Translations under genes and position numbers: made by a program
Notes under the pieces: model-generated
Database searches by the model: none
Told to the model about the DNA's origin: nothing
What the model saw: only the letters and a program-made list of their open reading frames with translations
NCBI GenBank assembly: GCA_030528385.1
Contig: JAUMYZ010000010.1
Location: forward strand, 24,457-88,456
Direction of reading: 5' to 3'
Source: Moraxella sp.
GTDB taxonomy: Bacteria; Pseudomonadota; Gammaproteobacteria; Pseudomonadales; Moraxellaceae
Length of the DNA: 64,000 nt
Part shown: positions 49,656 to 59,316 of the stretch, piece by piece
Numbering within the stretch: the first letter of the stretch is position 1
Layout: each line of letters opens with the position of its first letter

Positions 49656-50709
49656 GCATTTGCAGTTACAACCAGCGCAGCCCCAAGATGGGTATTTTAT
49701 GGAATTGGCACTCGCCCAAGCCCATAAGGGTGCGTTTACCGCCCGTCCAAACCCTGCCGTTGGCTGCGTGATAGTCAAGGACGGACAAATAATCGGTGTA
49801 GGTTTTCATCCGAAGGCTGGCGCGCCACATGCAGAGATTTTTGCGCTCAATGATGCCCGACAACAAGGTCATGACGTTGTGGGGGCGACCGTTTATGTAA
49901 CACTTGAGCCTTGCAGTCATGTGGGCAAGACGCCGCCTTGCAGCGATGCGTTGATTGATGCCAAAGTCAAAAGAGTGGTGGTGGCGTGTTTTGACAGCAA
50001 TCCCAAAGTTGCAGGCAAAGGCATCTTAAAGCTCGTTGGGGCGGGCATTGCTGTGAGCGTTGGTGTGTGTGAGCCACAAGCCAAAAAGCTCAATGTAGGA
50101 TTTTTTAAGGCAATGACAACAAACCTGCCCTATGTGCGCCTAAAAGTGGCCTGCAGTCTTGATGGGCGTACCGCCATGCAAAGTGGGGAATCAAAGTGGA
50201 TAACGGGCGTTAAGGCGCGAGAAGATGTACAAAAGCTGCGCGCCAAGAGTGGGGCAATCATCACTGGTTCAGGGACGATTTTGGCGGACAATCCTGCTTT
50301 GTCGGTGCGTTCTGCCATGCTGGGTGTGGACAGCAGCCAAGTGCCAGCGCCCAAGATTGTGGTGGTGGACAGGCGGCAGCGATTGACAAATACTGATGAT
50401 TATCAAGTATTTGATTGTCCAGACACTTTGCTTTGGCATCAAGAATTGCCCCTTTTGCTCCAGACTTTGGCGACAAAGTATCAGTGCTATGATGTGCTCG
50501 TTGAAGCGGGCAGCAAATTGTCTGGTGCGTTTGTTGCCAATAACTTGGTAGATGAATTGATTGTGTATCAAGCGCCATGTGTGCTGGGTGTGGCGGCTTT
50601 GCCTTTGTTTGATGTGCATATTGAGCAGCTGGCGTGGCAAAAACGTTTTGAACTGCTTGATGTCTGTCGCTTGGGTAATGACCTAAAGTTGGTGTTTGTG
50701 CCCAAATGA
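49648..50709 (+). CDS. ribD: Riboflavin biosynthesis deaminase/reductase RibD
   Basis: A 353-residue bifunctional enzyme of riboflavin synthesis. The deaminase domain has [26 protein letters not shown], the zinc ligands in [10 protein letters not shown] and [20 protein letters not shown]. The reductase domain has [14 protein letters not shown] and [17 protein letters not shown]. The ATG at 49648 is preferred, with GGAG eight bases upstream, overlapping the end of nrdR. Slightly shorter than the usual 365-380 residues. Confidence 0.95.
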   Translation: MLEHLQLQPAQPQDGYFMELALAQAHKGAFTARPNPAVGCVIVKDGQIIGVGFHPKAGAPHAEIFALNDARQQGHDVVGATVYVTLEPCSHVGKTPPCSDALIDAKVKRVVVACFDSNPKVAGKGILKLVGAGIAVSVGVCEPQAKKLNVGFFKAMTTNLPYVRLKVACSLDGRTAMQSGESKWITGVKAREDVQKLRAKSGAIITGSGTILADNPALSVRSAMLGVDSSQVPAPKIVVVDRRQRLTNTDDYQVFDCPDTLLWHQELPLLLQTLATKYQCYDVLVEAGSKLSGAFVANNLVDELIVYQAPCVLGVAALPLFDVHIEQLAWQKRFELLDVCRLGNDLKLVFVPK

Positions 50710-50871
50710 TAGCCAACATTTGTCTGCCCGTTTTTAACAAATTTTTGGACAACTTTGCCAAGTCGGTTGTGATGTTGTGATGATTGGCTTTTGTGGCTGT
50801 CTTTTTGGAATTTTTGGACAACAAAAATGTCAGGCAAAGTGTCCACAGTTTGAATAAATGAGACCAAAATC

Positions 50872-51537
50872 ATGTTTACAGGAATTATTGAAAGCGTTGG
50901 CACCATCAAAGCCATCAATCAAACTGGCGGCGATGTGCGTTTGACCATTGATGCGCCAACTTTGGATTTTGCCGATGTCAAGTTGGGGGATTCTATTGCT
51001 TCTAATGGCATTTGTTTGACGGTGGTGGCGATACAAGGCAGCGGTTATGCGGCAGATGTTTCGTGTGAAACTTTAAACAAAACCGCTCTGCAATCGTGGC
51101 GAGTGGGCGATAAGGTCAATTTGGAAAAGGCAATGCTGCCAACCACGCGCTTTGGTGGGCATATCGTGGCAGGTCATGTGGACGGTGTGGGGCGTATTGT
51201 TAAGATGGATAAGGACGCCCGCTCAGTCTATGTGGAAGTTGCCCTACCGCCTGAGTTGATGAAATACACCGCCGACAAAGGCTCTATCACGGTGGACGGC
51301 ATTTCACTGACCACCAATGCCATTAAGCCCGCCCAAAACATCATTTGCCTAAATATCATACCGCACACTGCCGCCATAACCAATATTGCTCGCCATTGGT
51401 CGTTGGGGCGAGCGGTCAATATTGAAGTGGATTTGCTGGCACGGTATTTGGAGAGATTGCTGGCGGACAAGGACAAATCTGCCCCAACCAGCAACATCAC
51501 CGAAGAGTTTTTATTAAAAAGTGGGTTTGGTTATTAG
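50872..51537 (+). CDS. ribE: Riboflavin synthase alpha chain
   Basis: A 221-residue enzyme that dismutates two lumazines to riboflavin. It begins MFTGIIESVGTIKAI and holds two lumazine-binding repeats, the second from about residue 98 (HIVAGHVDGVGRIV) to about 200 (NIEVDLLARYLERLL). No FMN riboswitch is visible upstream. The synonym ribC is used in some genomes. It follows ribD after a gap of about 160 bases. Confidence 0.95.
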   Translation: MFTGIIESVGTIKAINQTGGDVRLTIDAPTLDFADVKLGDSIASNGICLTVVAIQGSGYAADVSCETLNKTALQSWRVGDKVNLEKAMLPTTRFGGHIVAGHVDGVGRIVKMDKDARSVYVEVALPPELMKYTADKGSITVDGISLTTNAIKPAQNIICLNIIPHTAAITNIARHWSLGRAVNIEVDLLARYLERLLADKDKSAPTSNITEEFLLKSGFGY

Positions 51538-51545
51538 ATTGTGTG

Positions 51546-51958
51546 GTGGATATAAAACTGGCTATTATTGGCTCTCGTGGTTTTGATGATGATGGGTTGA
51601 TGTTACAACAAATCATGGGCTGATTGATACCAATGTCTTGTGTAGAATTGTCAGTGGTAGCATAAAGGAAGTGAAAAACTTTGCTGAGCGTTTTACTGAT
51701 AAGCAGGATTTATAAAAGGTGATTTTTAAGCCCAACTATCAACGTCATGGGCGTGCTGCCGCTTTTATTCGCAATCGGCTGATTGTGGATACTGCCGATG
51801 TTCTGATTGCGTTTTGGGACGGTAAATCTACGGGTACAAAGTACACCATTGATTATGCCAAAAAACAGCAAAAACAGGTGTATGTCTGTCAGTTTGACAA
51901 AAGCCAAAGTGCAAAATTGCCACAGTCGCCAACCGATGACCAAACAAACAACCAATGA
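51546..51958 (+). pseudogene. Decayed SLOG/DUF2493 family gene
   Basis: VDIKLAIIGSRGFDDDGLMLQQI opens in one frame and stops at 51621-51623. The next frame continues with a worn SGGA-type segment (IVSGSIKEVKNFAERFTDK), a TAA at 51713-51715, and then KPNYQRHGRAAAFIRNRLIVDTADVLIAFWDGKSTGTKYTIDYAKK, which is the conserved second half of DUF2493 SLOG proteins. At least one frameshift and one stop codon break it. Such proteins often belong to defence or plasmid gene sets and bind nucleotide-like ligands. Confidence 0.85.
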
Positions 51959-52065
51959 TGTTCAACGTGATTTTGTGTCTTGACAAATGCGCAGCTTTTG
52001 ATGAATTTGCTTTGTGCGATATTAACAAAAACACCAAGACACTTGATTGACCTTTGTGAGAAGTT

Positions 52066-53049
52066 ATGAATAAACCGCCTTTGAATGTTGTTTTTGCTGG
52101 AACAGCCCCTTTTGCCGCCACCGCCTTACAGGCCTTAATTGACCATCAAGCCGCCCTAAACATTAACATCGTGGCAGTTTACACCCAACCTGACCGCAAG
52201 GCAGGACGTGGACAAAAACTCACCATGTCGCCTGTCAAAGAGCTTGCCCTTGCTCATCGTATCCCCGTAGAGCAGCCCGAAAGTTTTGGTTTAAAACACG
52301 AAAAGGGACAAGTTTCACGTGAAACTTTAGCAGGTTATCGCCCTGATGTGATGGTTGTGGCGGCTTATGGGCTGATTTTACCGCTTGGGGTATTAAATAC
52401 ACCAAGACTGGGTTGTTTGAATATTCATGCGTCATTATTGCCACGTTGGCGCGGCGCGGCGCCCATTCAGCGAGCAATTTTGGCAGGTGATAGCCACACA
52501 GGCATTACCATCATGCAGATGGCGCAGGGCTTGGATACGGGCGATATGCTCTACAAAGCCAGTTGTGAGATTGCTGACACCGACACCACCCAAGCGCTGC
52601 ATGACAAATTGGCAACACTGGGCGGACAAGCGATTGTTGAAGTGCTGACCAATCTGTCCGATTATCAAGCCACAGCCGAAAAACAAGACAGCAGTCTTGC
52701 CAATTATGCCCAAAAAATCACCACAGATGAAGGCTTGATAGATTGGCAACAAAGCGCCCATGCCATCAATCGCCAAATCCGTGCCTTAAATGCTTATGCT
52801 TTTATCCATGGCGAGCGGGTCAAAGTGTTGGATTGTTTGCCAATCAAACCCGAGCAGAGCACCACTGAACCAGCTGGCAAGATTGTCAGTGTGGGGCGTA
52901 AGGCGATTTTGGTGGCGTGCGGTCGTGATGACAACGGCGAGCAACAGCTTATCAATCTTACCAAACTGCAATGGGCAGGCGGTAAGCCACTCACCGCCGA
53001 GCAGATTGCGGTGGGCGATAAACTCAAAGATGGTGAGATTTTTGAATAA
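52066..53049 (+). CDS. fmt: Methionyl-tRNA formyltransferase
   Basis: A 327-residue enzyme that formylates initiator Met-tRNA using 10-formyl-THF. VVFAGTAPFAATALQALI opens the N-terminal domain, GCLNIHASLLPRWRGAAPIQRAIL carries the catalytic Asn-His motif, and the C-terminal OB-like tRNA-binding domain ends at LKDGEIFE. A parS-like sequence lies in the coding region at 52311-52326. It is followed by rsmB; no def gene is seen upstream, where the SLOG remnant lies instead. Confidence 0.96.
   Translation: MNKPPLNVVFAGTAPFAATALQALIDHQAALNINIVAVYTQPDRKAGRGQKLTMSPVKELALAHRIPVEQPESFGLKHEKGQVSRETLAGYRPDVMVVAAYGLILPLGVLNTPRLGCLNIHASLLPRWRGAAPIQRAILAGDSHTGITIMQMAQGLDTGDMLYKASCEIADTDTTQALHDKLATLGGQAIVEVLTNLSDYQATAEKQDSSLANYAQKITTDEGLIDWQQSAHAINRQIRALNAYAFIHGERVKVLDCLPIKPEQSTTEPAGKIVSVGRKAILVACGRDDNGEQQLINLTKLQWAGGKPLTAEQIAVGDKLKDGEIFE
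52311..52326. promoter_or_regulatory. parS-like site within fmt
   Basis: AGTTTCACGTGAAACT, with a perfect GTTTCACGTGAAAC core (14 of 14 bases of the palindrome) and differences only at the outer bases. Confidence 0.7.
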
Positions 53050-53210
53050 CTGGTGGTTATGGTGAAAGTGCATGATATTGGATTTTGTAAAATAATGGGG
53101 TTTTTTGTTCGCCCCAAGGTTATTGAAGGGTGGCGAAAAACCGTCATGGTTTGGCTTATCTCACCATGAACAGCTTTCTTTATTTTTAAGAGTTTTATAG
53201 GAAATCCAAT

Positions 53211-54587
53211 ATGCAAATAAGCCAACCATTATCCGTCCGAGCCAAGATTATCCTAACCCTTGAAAAAATCAATCAAGGACAGTCATTATCGGTGTTATTA
53301 GACCCATTATTAAATTCATTAAAAGACAATGAAAAAGGTTTTGCTCACGAATTATTATTGGGCACGCTACGCCAGTGGTGGGCGTTGTCTCGTATTGGTG
53401 AGAGTTTGATAAAACAGCCACCAAGCGATATTGGTGTTATTTGTGCGTTAAATATGGGCTTGTATGAGCTTTTATATATGCACACACCTGATTATGCAAC
53501 CATTAACGAAACCTTAAATGCTGTTAAAGTACTAAATAAAACCTATGGCGTGGGACTGGTGAATGCCATTTTAAGAAAAGTGGCAAACAAAAAAGACAAA
53601 TTTGCCAAAAAGGTGCAAAAAAATCACAGCCTGCCCAATCATCTTGCCAAACAGCTCAAAAGCGATTGGGGTGAGCATTATCAAGAGCTAGGACGGGTGT
53701 TGCGCACGCCAGCACCGATGTTCGTGCGTGCCAATACCACCAAAATCAGCCACAGCGATTGTCTGAACAAACTTGGTGTGGGCAAAGAAGTGCGTTTGTG
53801 TGGTCGCATAGAGTTTGCCACACATGGTCATGAATACGCCACGCACACCATTTTTTTGTCAAACAGGCGTGTGCAGCAGCTGGCGGGGTTTGCTGATGGT
53901 GAAGTGGTTGTCCAAGATTTGCATGCACAGCTGTCGGGCGCGTTGGTGGCAGCCGTCATGCAGCAGCTTGAAGCACCCCTAAATCTGTTGGACGCTTGCA
54001 CCGCACCAGCGGGCAAATTGACCCATTGGTTGGCACATTTGTGCAGCGACACCAACGCCAAAACAGCGTTTTGTATGACGGCGATTGATAATGACGCCGC
54101 GCGCCTGACGCGAGTGCATGAGAATTTGCAGCGCTTGGGTTTTGATGGGTTGCTTGGGGACAAATTGTTTGTTCGCTGCGCCGATGCCATCACTTTTAGG
54201 GGTGAGCGACCCTTTGATGTGATTATGCTTGACGCGCCGTGCAGTGCCACAGGCGTGATAAGGCGACACCCTGACATTGCATTGTTGCGCACGCCCCAAG
54301 ACCTTGATAAAGTGGTCAAATTACAAGCAGACATCTTAGACAATTTGTGGCAGTCGCTCGCCGATGGTGGCTATTTGTTGTACATCACGTGTTCTGTCTT
54401 AAAAGCAGAAAACGAAAGCCAAATGCTCCAGTTTTTGCAGCGCCATCACAATGCCCAAGAAGTGGTAATAACGGGCAATTGGGGCATGGCTCAGCAAGTG
54501 GGTCGTCAATGTTTGCCACAGGTGGATGGCGGCGATGGCTTTTATTATGCGTTATTACAAAAAAGCAACCCTAAAACGCGCGGATGA
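53211..54587 (+). CDS. rsmB: 16S rRNA m5C967 methyltransferase
   Basis: A 458-residue enzyme. An N-terminal NusB-like RNA-binding domain (residues 1-140) precedes the SAM-dependent methyltransferase domain with LLDACTAPAGKLTHWLAH, MLDAPCSATGVIRRHPDI (catalytic Cys region) and LLYITCSVLKAENESQM (nucleophile Cys). It methylates cytosine 967 in the small-subunit rRNA. It follows fmt as in many Gammaproteobacteria. Confidence 0.95.
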   Translation: MQISQPLSVRAKIILTLEKINQGQSLSVLLDPLLNSLKDNEKGFAHELLLGTLRQWWALSRIGESLIKQPPSDIGVICALNMGLYELLYMHTPDYATINETLNAVKVLNKTYGVGLVNAILRKVANKKDKFAKKVQKNHSLPNHLAKQLKSDWGEHYQELGRVLRTPAPMFVRANTTKISHSDCLNKLGVGKEVRLCGRIEFATHGHEYATHTIFLSNRRVQQLAGFADGEVVVQDLHAQLSGALVAAVMQQLEAPLNLLDACTAPAGKLTHWLAHLCSDTNAKTAFCMTAIDNDAARLTRVHENLQRLGFDGLLGDKLFVRCADAITFRGERPFDVIMLDAPCSATGVIRRHPDIALLRTPQDLDKVVKLQADILDNLWQSLADGGYLLYITCSVLKAENESQMLQFLQRHHNAQEVVITGNWGMAQQVGRQCLPQVDGGDGFYYALLQKSNPKTRG

Positions 54588-54623
54588 TGTTGGTGTGATT
54601 GTCGGTATAATAAGGAGAAAATC

Positions 54624-55183
54624 ATGATAACACAGGTGGTGATTGCAGACAAAACCTACAGCATTTGTGATTTTTTGGGGCAGGGCGGTTGATGTGTCCA
54701 AGCAGTTTGAAAACCAAAGTAATGGGCAGCGGTGGTGGCAGCACATGGGACGGTTATGGGCACAGCAAGCTTGTGGAGATTTATTCTGCCACCACGGTGC
54801 ACGAAGATTTGTATTTGTTGAATGACAACGGTCAAGAAAAACGCTTTACACTGACCGACTGGAATATTGCAGCGCGCACAGGGCACACCCTGCAAGTGAT
54901 GTGGGTAATCGCCCAAGACAAAGAAGTGGGTTCTTATGTGGCGGTGCATAACAAAAATTTAAACCAATGCTTTTGAAAAGATGGCTCGCCAAAAACACTG
55001 GCAAACGCGCATTATGCCAAACCCATGTGGGGCAGTTTTTTGGCGGTGGCGGTGCTGGCTTATGTGATAGGTTCGTTTTGGCTGTTTATTCTTGGCGGCA
55101 TTGGCACTTGGATTTATTGGTCTAGGCAAAAGCAAGCGTTGGTGGCTGAACTTAAGCAAGCGGTGATGGGTGTGTTTATTTAG
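54624..55183 (+). pseudogene. Decayed small membrane protein gene
   Basis: A strong ribosome site (AAGGAG) precedes an ATG at 54624 that opens MITQVVIADKTYSICDF, then the frame breaks in a T6G4 run at about 54671-54680. The following frame reads KVMGSGGGSTWDGYGHSKLVEI ... DLYLLNDNGQEKRFTLTDWNIAARTGHTLQVMWVI to an in-frame TGA at 54974-54976. In the same frame, membrane helices follow (MWGSFLAVAVLAYVIGSFWLF) to a TAG at 55181. The whole looks like one protein of about 185 residues broken by a frameshift and a stop codon. The family is not firmly known. Confidence 0.75.
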
Positions 55184-55237
55184 CGCCGCGCCATAAAATT
55201 GTGTTAAAATGCAAACAAATTGTGATGGGATTGACTT

Positions 55238-56653
55238 ATGAATTATATCAGTACGCGCGGCAATACGCCAGCGATGTCGTTTAGTGAAGTGCTGTTGATG
55301 GGGCTTGCGCCTGATGGTGGTTTGATGTTGCCTGAACGTTTTCCGCAGATTGATGGTGAAACGTTGGCAAAGTGGCGACAGCTTGGCTATACCGAGCTGG
55401 CTTTTGAGATTATGCGTCTGTTTGCCACCGACATTGATGGTGCAGACTTAAAGGCTTTGATTGACAAAACGTATACCAAAGACACTTTTGGCAGCGATGA
55501 GATTGCTCCTGTTGCCAAGATTTATCCAGAAGTGTATTTGCTTGAGCTCTCCAATGGGCCAACGCTTGCCTTTAAAGACATGGCAATGCAGTTTTTGGGC
55601 AATGTGTTTGAATATGTCTTGGGCAAACAAAATAAGCGTTTGACCATTATTGGTGCAACATCGGGCGATACGGGCAGTGCCGCAGAGTACGCGCTGCGCG
55701 GCAAACAAAACGTTGAAGTGTTCATGCTTTCACCCAACGGCAAGATGAGTGATTTTCAGCGCGCACAAATGTACAGTCTGGACGATAAAAATATTCACAA
55801 CATTGCCATCAATGGCATGTTTGATGACTGTCAAGACATCGTTAAAGCCTTGCAACAAGACCAAACATTCAAAGACAAATACAATCTAAGCACCGTCAAT
55901 TCCATCAACTGGGGGCGGATTTTGGCGCAGATTGTGTATTATTTTAAGGGATATTTTGCTGCCACAGAGCATAACGACCAGCACATCAGTTTTTGTGTGC
56001 CGTCTGGCAATTTTGGCAATGTCTGCGCCGCGCACATTGCCCGTTTGATGGGCTTGCCGATTGACCGCTTGATTGTGGCGACCAACGAAAATGACGTGTT
56101 GCATGAGTTTTTTACCACAGGTCGCTACACGCCCCGCCAAAGCATTGATACTTACGTAACTTCCAGCCCTTCTATGGACATCTCCAAAGCGTCCAACTTT
56201 GAGCGTTTTGTGTATACATTATTGGACAAAGACGGCAAAAAAGTGGCGCAATTGTTTGAGCAAGTAAAAGCGGGCGAAGGTTTTGATTTGTCAGACAAAT
56301 TAACAGACGTTCGGCAGCGTTACGGCTTTGTTTCGGGCAAATCCACCCACGCTGAGCGTCTTGCCACCATCAAGCAGGTGTACGAACAAACAGGGCGCTT
56401 GCTTGACCCGCATACTGCCGATGGCGTCAAAGTGGCTTTGGAAGTTAAGTTGCCCAACGAAAAAATCGTCGTGGCAGAAACGGCTTTGCCCATTAAATTT
56501 GCTCAAACCATCACCGAAGCGGTGGGCGTGGTGGACATGCCCAGACCTGCGCACACCATTGGGCTTGAAGACAAACCACAGTATGTCGTGGTGCTTGATA
56601 ACAATCCAGAGCTGGTGGCAAATGAAATTTGTCGGAAAGTTACTGCCAGCTAG
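55238..56653 (+). CDS. thrC: Threonine synthase
   Basis: A 471-residue PLP enzyme that converts O-phosphohomoserine to threonine. YISTRGNTPAMSFSEVLLMGLAPDGGLMLPE opens the protein; the PLP lysine is in GPTLAFKDMAMQFLG near residue 110; TSGDTGSAAEYALRGK and CVPSGNFGNVCAAHIA complete the phosphate site. Length fits the long proteobacterial form. It stands alone between a broken gene and a LysM protein gene. Confidence 0.96.
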   Translation: MNYISTRGNTPAMSFSEVLLMGLAPDGGLMLPERFPQIDGETLAKWRQLGYTELAFEIMRLFATDIDGADLKALIDKTYTKDTFGSDEIAPVAKIYPEVYLLELSNGPTLAFKDMAMQFLGNVFEYVLGKQNKRLTIIGATSGDTGSAAEYALRGKQNVEVFMLSPNGKMSDFQRAQMYSLDDKNIHNIAINGMFDDCQDIVKALQQDQTFKDKYNLSTVNSINWGRILAQIVYYFKGYFAATEHNDQHISFCVPSGNFGNVCAAHIARLMGLPIDRLIVATNENDVLHEFFTTGRYTPRQSIDTYVTSSPSMDISKASNFERFVYTLLDKDGKKVAQLFEQVKAGEGFDLSDKLTDVRQRYGFVSGKSTHAERLATIKQVYEQTGRLLDPHTADGVKVALEVKLPNEKIVVAETALPIKFAQTITEAVGVVDMPRPAHTIGLEDKPQYVVVLDNNPELVANEICRKVTAS

Positions 56654-56747
56654 CCCAAAACTTGTATCAAAAGTGCGTGGTTGTGCTATGCTAATTGGCA
56701 GTGTACCAGTTTGTATCCAACAAACCCAACAGCGATGGACATAGCAC

Positions 56748-57845
56748 ATGACAAGACCAATGACCATGATAAAAAGCATCGTAACCGCTTGTTTGGTGGG
56801 CGGCTCGTTACTTTTGACCTTAGCACACGCCAAAAATCCCGCGCCCACCATCAAGGCAGACGCGCCCAACCGTTATGTTGTTAAAAAGGGCGACACCCTT
56901 TGGGCGATTTCGGGTCGTTATCTTAACAACCCAACGCGTTGGCGCGAGATTTGGGCAACCAACAAGCAGCTAAAAAACCCACATTTGATTTATCCTGGTG
57001 ATATTTTGATTATGTGTATCATCAAGGGTCAAACTTTGGTGGGCGTGGATACTGGCGAAGGCTGTGCAGGTGTTGAAAAGAACATGCAGCCCAGACCCAA
57101 AGATGCGCCATTGACCATCAACCCAGTGGTTGACAGTATTCCTGCTATTCCGCTGTCCAATATTCGGCACTGGCTTGACCGTGTGGTGATTGTCAATCCC
57201 AATGACTTTGAGACCACCCCTTATGTGTTGGCGTCCAAAAAGGGAAATTTGGTAACCGCTGCTGGCGACAAGATTTATGTCAGGGGCGCGCCTTTGGCAT
57301 TGGGACAAAGTTATGGCGTGTTTCGCAAATCAGAGCCCTATATAGATGTCAAAACAGGTCAAGTGATGGGGCTAGAAGCCATTCAGGTGGCGCGCGGCAT
57401 TGTTACTGACGTGTCTGCCAATGGCGTCTCTAGCATTCAAATCACCCAATCGTTTGGGTCGGAGATACACGAAGGCGATAGGGTGTTTTCTGAATTGGTT
57501 GTTGAACTGCCTGCAGTATTTTATCCAGCGCCTGCCGAAATCACACGCGGTGGCACGATTGTGCGTGTATTGGGCGGTATCAACTCGGCTGCCAGACACA
57601 GCGTGGTTGCCATCAATTTGGGTGCTGTACAAGGCGCTAGGGTGGGGCATGTGTTGGATGTTTATCGCAAAGGCGCGCTGGTGCGAGATGTGCATGATAA
57701 CGACACCCCTGTGCGTTTGCCCAGCGAAAAAGCAGGCTCATTGATGGTGTTTAAGGTGTTTGACCACATCAGTTATGCTTATGTGCTGGACGCCGAATTG
57801 CCACTTGGTCAAGGCGACCAATTATTGCCGCCATCTGTATGGTAA
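56748..57845 (+). CDS. LysM-domain exported protein
   Basis: A 365-residue protein. A signal peptide is visible (MIKSIVTACLVGGSLLLTLAHA). A LysM domain of about 50 residues follows (YVVKKGDTLWAISGRYLNNPTRWREIW ... YPGDIL), which binds peptidoglycan. The remaining 250 residues match the long C-terminal region seen in LysM proteins encoded next to dprA in Gammaproteobacteria; no catalytic motif is seen. The start could be the third methionine (MIKS). It is 68 bases upstream of dprA and may take part in the cell-envelope step of uptake, but that is unproven. Confidence 0.9.
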   Translation: MTRPMTMIKSIVTACLVGGSLLLTLAHAKNPAPTIKADAPNRYVVKKGDTLWAISGRYLNNPTRWREIWATNKQLKNPHLIYPGDILIMCIIKGQTLVGVDTGEGCAGVEKNMQPRPKDAPLTINPVVDSIPAIPLSNIRHWLDRVVIVNPNDFETTPYVLASKKGNLVTAAGDKIYVRGAPLALGQSYGVFRKSEPYIDVKTGQVMGLEAIQVARGIVTDVSANGVSSIQITQSFGSEIHEGDRVFSELVVELPAVFYPAPAEITRGGTIVRVLGGINSAARHSVVAINLGAVQGARVGHVLDVYRKGALVRDVHDNDTPVRLPSEKAGSLMVFKVFDHISYAYVLDAELPLGQGDQLLPPSVW

Positions 57846-57913
57846 AAAGACCACCCCAAAATTGCCAGTACTGATGTATTGGCTTTTTTTATCATGTACA
57901 AATAACCCCCTTT

Positions 57914-59080
57914 ATGCAAGCATATCAGAATTTGGACAATCGGTTGGCAATATTGGCTTTGTGGTATATTGTCAACACTTCACTAACCAGCTTTTACAAG
58001 CTGACAGAGCAGTTTGGCAGCAGCAAGCACGCTTTGGTGCAATCGTTGCAGGCTTGGCAGGAGCTTGGCATACATAAGGCGCACCAAAAGCGCTGGAAAG
58101 ATGTTGGTGATACTTTGGCGTTTGTGGCGCGTGTTTGTGATGATTGGCAGCGACAGGCTTACGGGGTGTTGTTTGTGGGCGATGATGAGTATCCTGAGCA
58201 GCTGACGCACATCTACGACCCATCGCCTGTTTTGTTTTATCGTGGCGATGTTCGTCGCCTAAACGATAAGCAAATTGCCATTGTCGGCAGTCGTAACCCG
58301 AGCGAGCACGCGCAAAAAACCACCTTTGACATCGCGCAATATTTGGCATACGCGGGTTTGACCATCACCAGTGGGCTGGCGCAAGGCGTGGATAGGTTGG
58401 CGCATTTGGGGGCGTTGTCCCAGCCAAGTGGCGCGCTGGGAACGACGGTTGGGGTGATGGGAGTGGGGATTGATTTGTGTTATCCTAGAAATCATCATGC
58501 TTTGTATGCGCAAATCGTTGGCGATGGTGGTTGTTTGGTCAGCGAATTATTGCCTGGCACGCCAGCGAGCAAACACACTTTTCCAAAACGTAATCGTCTG
58601 GTCGCAGGTTTGTCGCTGGCAACGGTGGTTACCGAAGCTGCCATGCAAAGTGGCTCGTTGATTACTGCCAGACTTTGTGCTGAGCAAGGCAAGCAGGTGT
58701 TTGCTGTGCCCAGCTTGATAGACAATGTCAACGCCGAAGGTTGTCATCACTTGATACGTGAAGGGGCAACCTTGATATACCATCCAAGCCAAATTTTAGA
58801 AGACATCGGGCACGTGTGCGCGACGGCTGCTTTGCCCAAAACATGTGTGCAAAATTTTACTGCCAAGAGCACACAACCTTTGCCAAGCCATATGCCCACG
58901 CCAGCCACTGTGCCTGAGCATTTGTTGGTTGTTTTTGAGCAACTGAGCAGTCAACCCAAGGATTTGGACAGTTTGGTGCTGGCAACAAAGCTGCCCACGG
59001 GCGAGTTATTGGCAAAATTGATGGAGTTGGAGCTGCTTGGGGTGGTGGCGGTGGTCGCTGGCATGTACCAAACTGTCTGA
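57914..59080 (+). CDS. dprA: DNA processing protein DprA
   Basis: A 388-residue protein that loads RecA on incoming single-stranded DNA during natural transformation. A Rossmann-like core is visible: AIVGSRNPSEHA, ITSGLAQGVDRLAHLGAL, TVGVMGVGIDLCYPRNHHALY, FPKRNRLVAGLSLATVVTEA and SGSLITARLCAEQGKQVFAVP. A C-terminal winged helix follows (about 330-385). Many Moraxella strains are naturally competent, so this gene is likely functional. A terminator stem lies downstream. Confidence 0.95.
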   Translation: MQAYQNLDNRLAILALWYIVNTSLTSFYKLTEQFGSSKHALVQSLQAWQELGIHKAHQKRWKDVGDTLAFVARVCDDWQRQAYGVLFVGDDEYPEQLTHIYDPSPVLFYRGDVRRLNDKQIAIVGSRNPSEHAQKTTFDIAQYLAYAGLTITSGLAQGVDRLAHLGALSQPSGALGTTVGVMGVGIDLCYPRNHHALYAQIVGDGGCLVSELLPGTPASKHTFPKRNRLVAGLSLATVVTEAAMQSGSLITARLCAEQGKQVFAVPSLIDNVNAEGCHHLIREGATLIYHPSQILEDIGHVCATAALPKTCVQNFTAKSTQPLPSHMPTPATVPEHLLVVFEQLSSQPKDLDSLVLATKLPTGELLAKLMELELLGVVAVVAGMYQTV

Positions 59081-59129
59081 TAGCATCAATTAGCAGCGAA
59101 ACTTGCTGACCAATAATCGGTGCAAACAA

Positions 59130-59156
59130 AAAGCGCACAATCTTGTTGTGCGCTTT
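59130..59156. terminator. Shared terminator of dprA and tRNA-Gly
   Basis: AAAGCGCACAA and TTGTGCGCTTT arms form a perfect 11-base stem around TCTTG. On the minus strand it is followed by TTTTTGTTT, which suits tRNA-Gly; it can also end dprA. Confidence 0.85.
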
Positions 59157-59163
59157 GATAATT

Positions 59164-59239
59164 TGGAGCGGGAAACGAGATTCGAACTCGCGACCCCAAC
59201 CTTGGCAAGGTTGTGCTCTACCAACTGAGCTATTCCCGC
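59164..59239 (-). tRNA. tRNA-Gly(GCC)
   Basis: A 76-base cloverleaf with encoded CCA on the minus strand. GCGGGAA pairs with TTCCCGC; the anticodon loop TTGCCAA in the CAACC/GGTTG stem gives GCC (glycine GGC codons). The T loop is GTTCGAATC. Confidence 0.97.
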
Positions 59240-59257
59240 ATGTGTTTATGGGTGGCT

Positions 59258-59285
59258 ATTATAGCAACTTTTTGCTGTGGGTCAA
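59258..59285 (-). promoter_or_regulatory. Promoter of tRNA-Gly
   Basis: On the minus strand, TTGACC (59280-59285) and TATAAT (59258-59263) are 16 bases apart. Confidence 0.7.
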
Positions 59286-59316
59286 GTGGTTTTTTAAAAA
59301 TTTTATCAATCAACCA

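Noticed and set aside
50710..50871. FMN riboswitch before ribE
   Set aside because: The conserved riboswitch core sequences are missing.
54974..54976. Possible selenocysteine codon in the membrane protein gene
   Set aside because: No SECIS-like structure is visible, and the gene is also frameshifted at its start, so decay is simpler.
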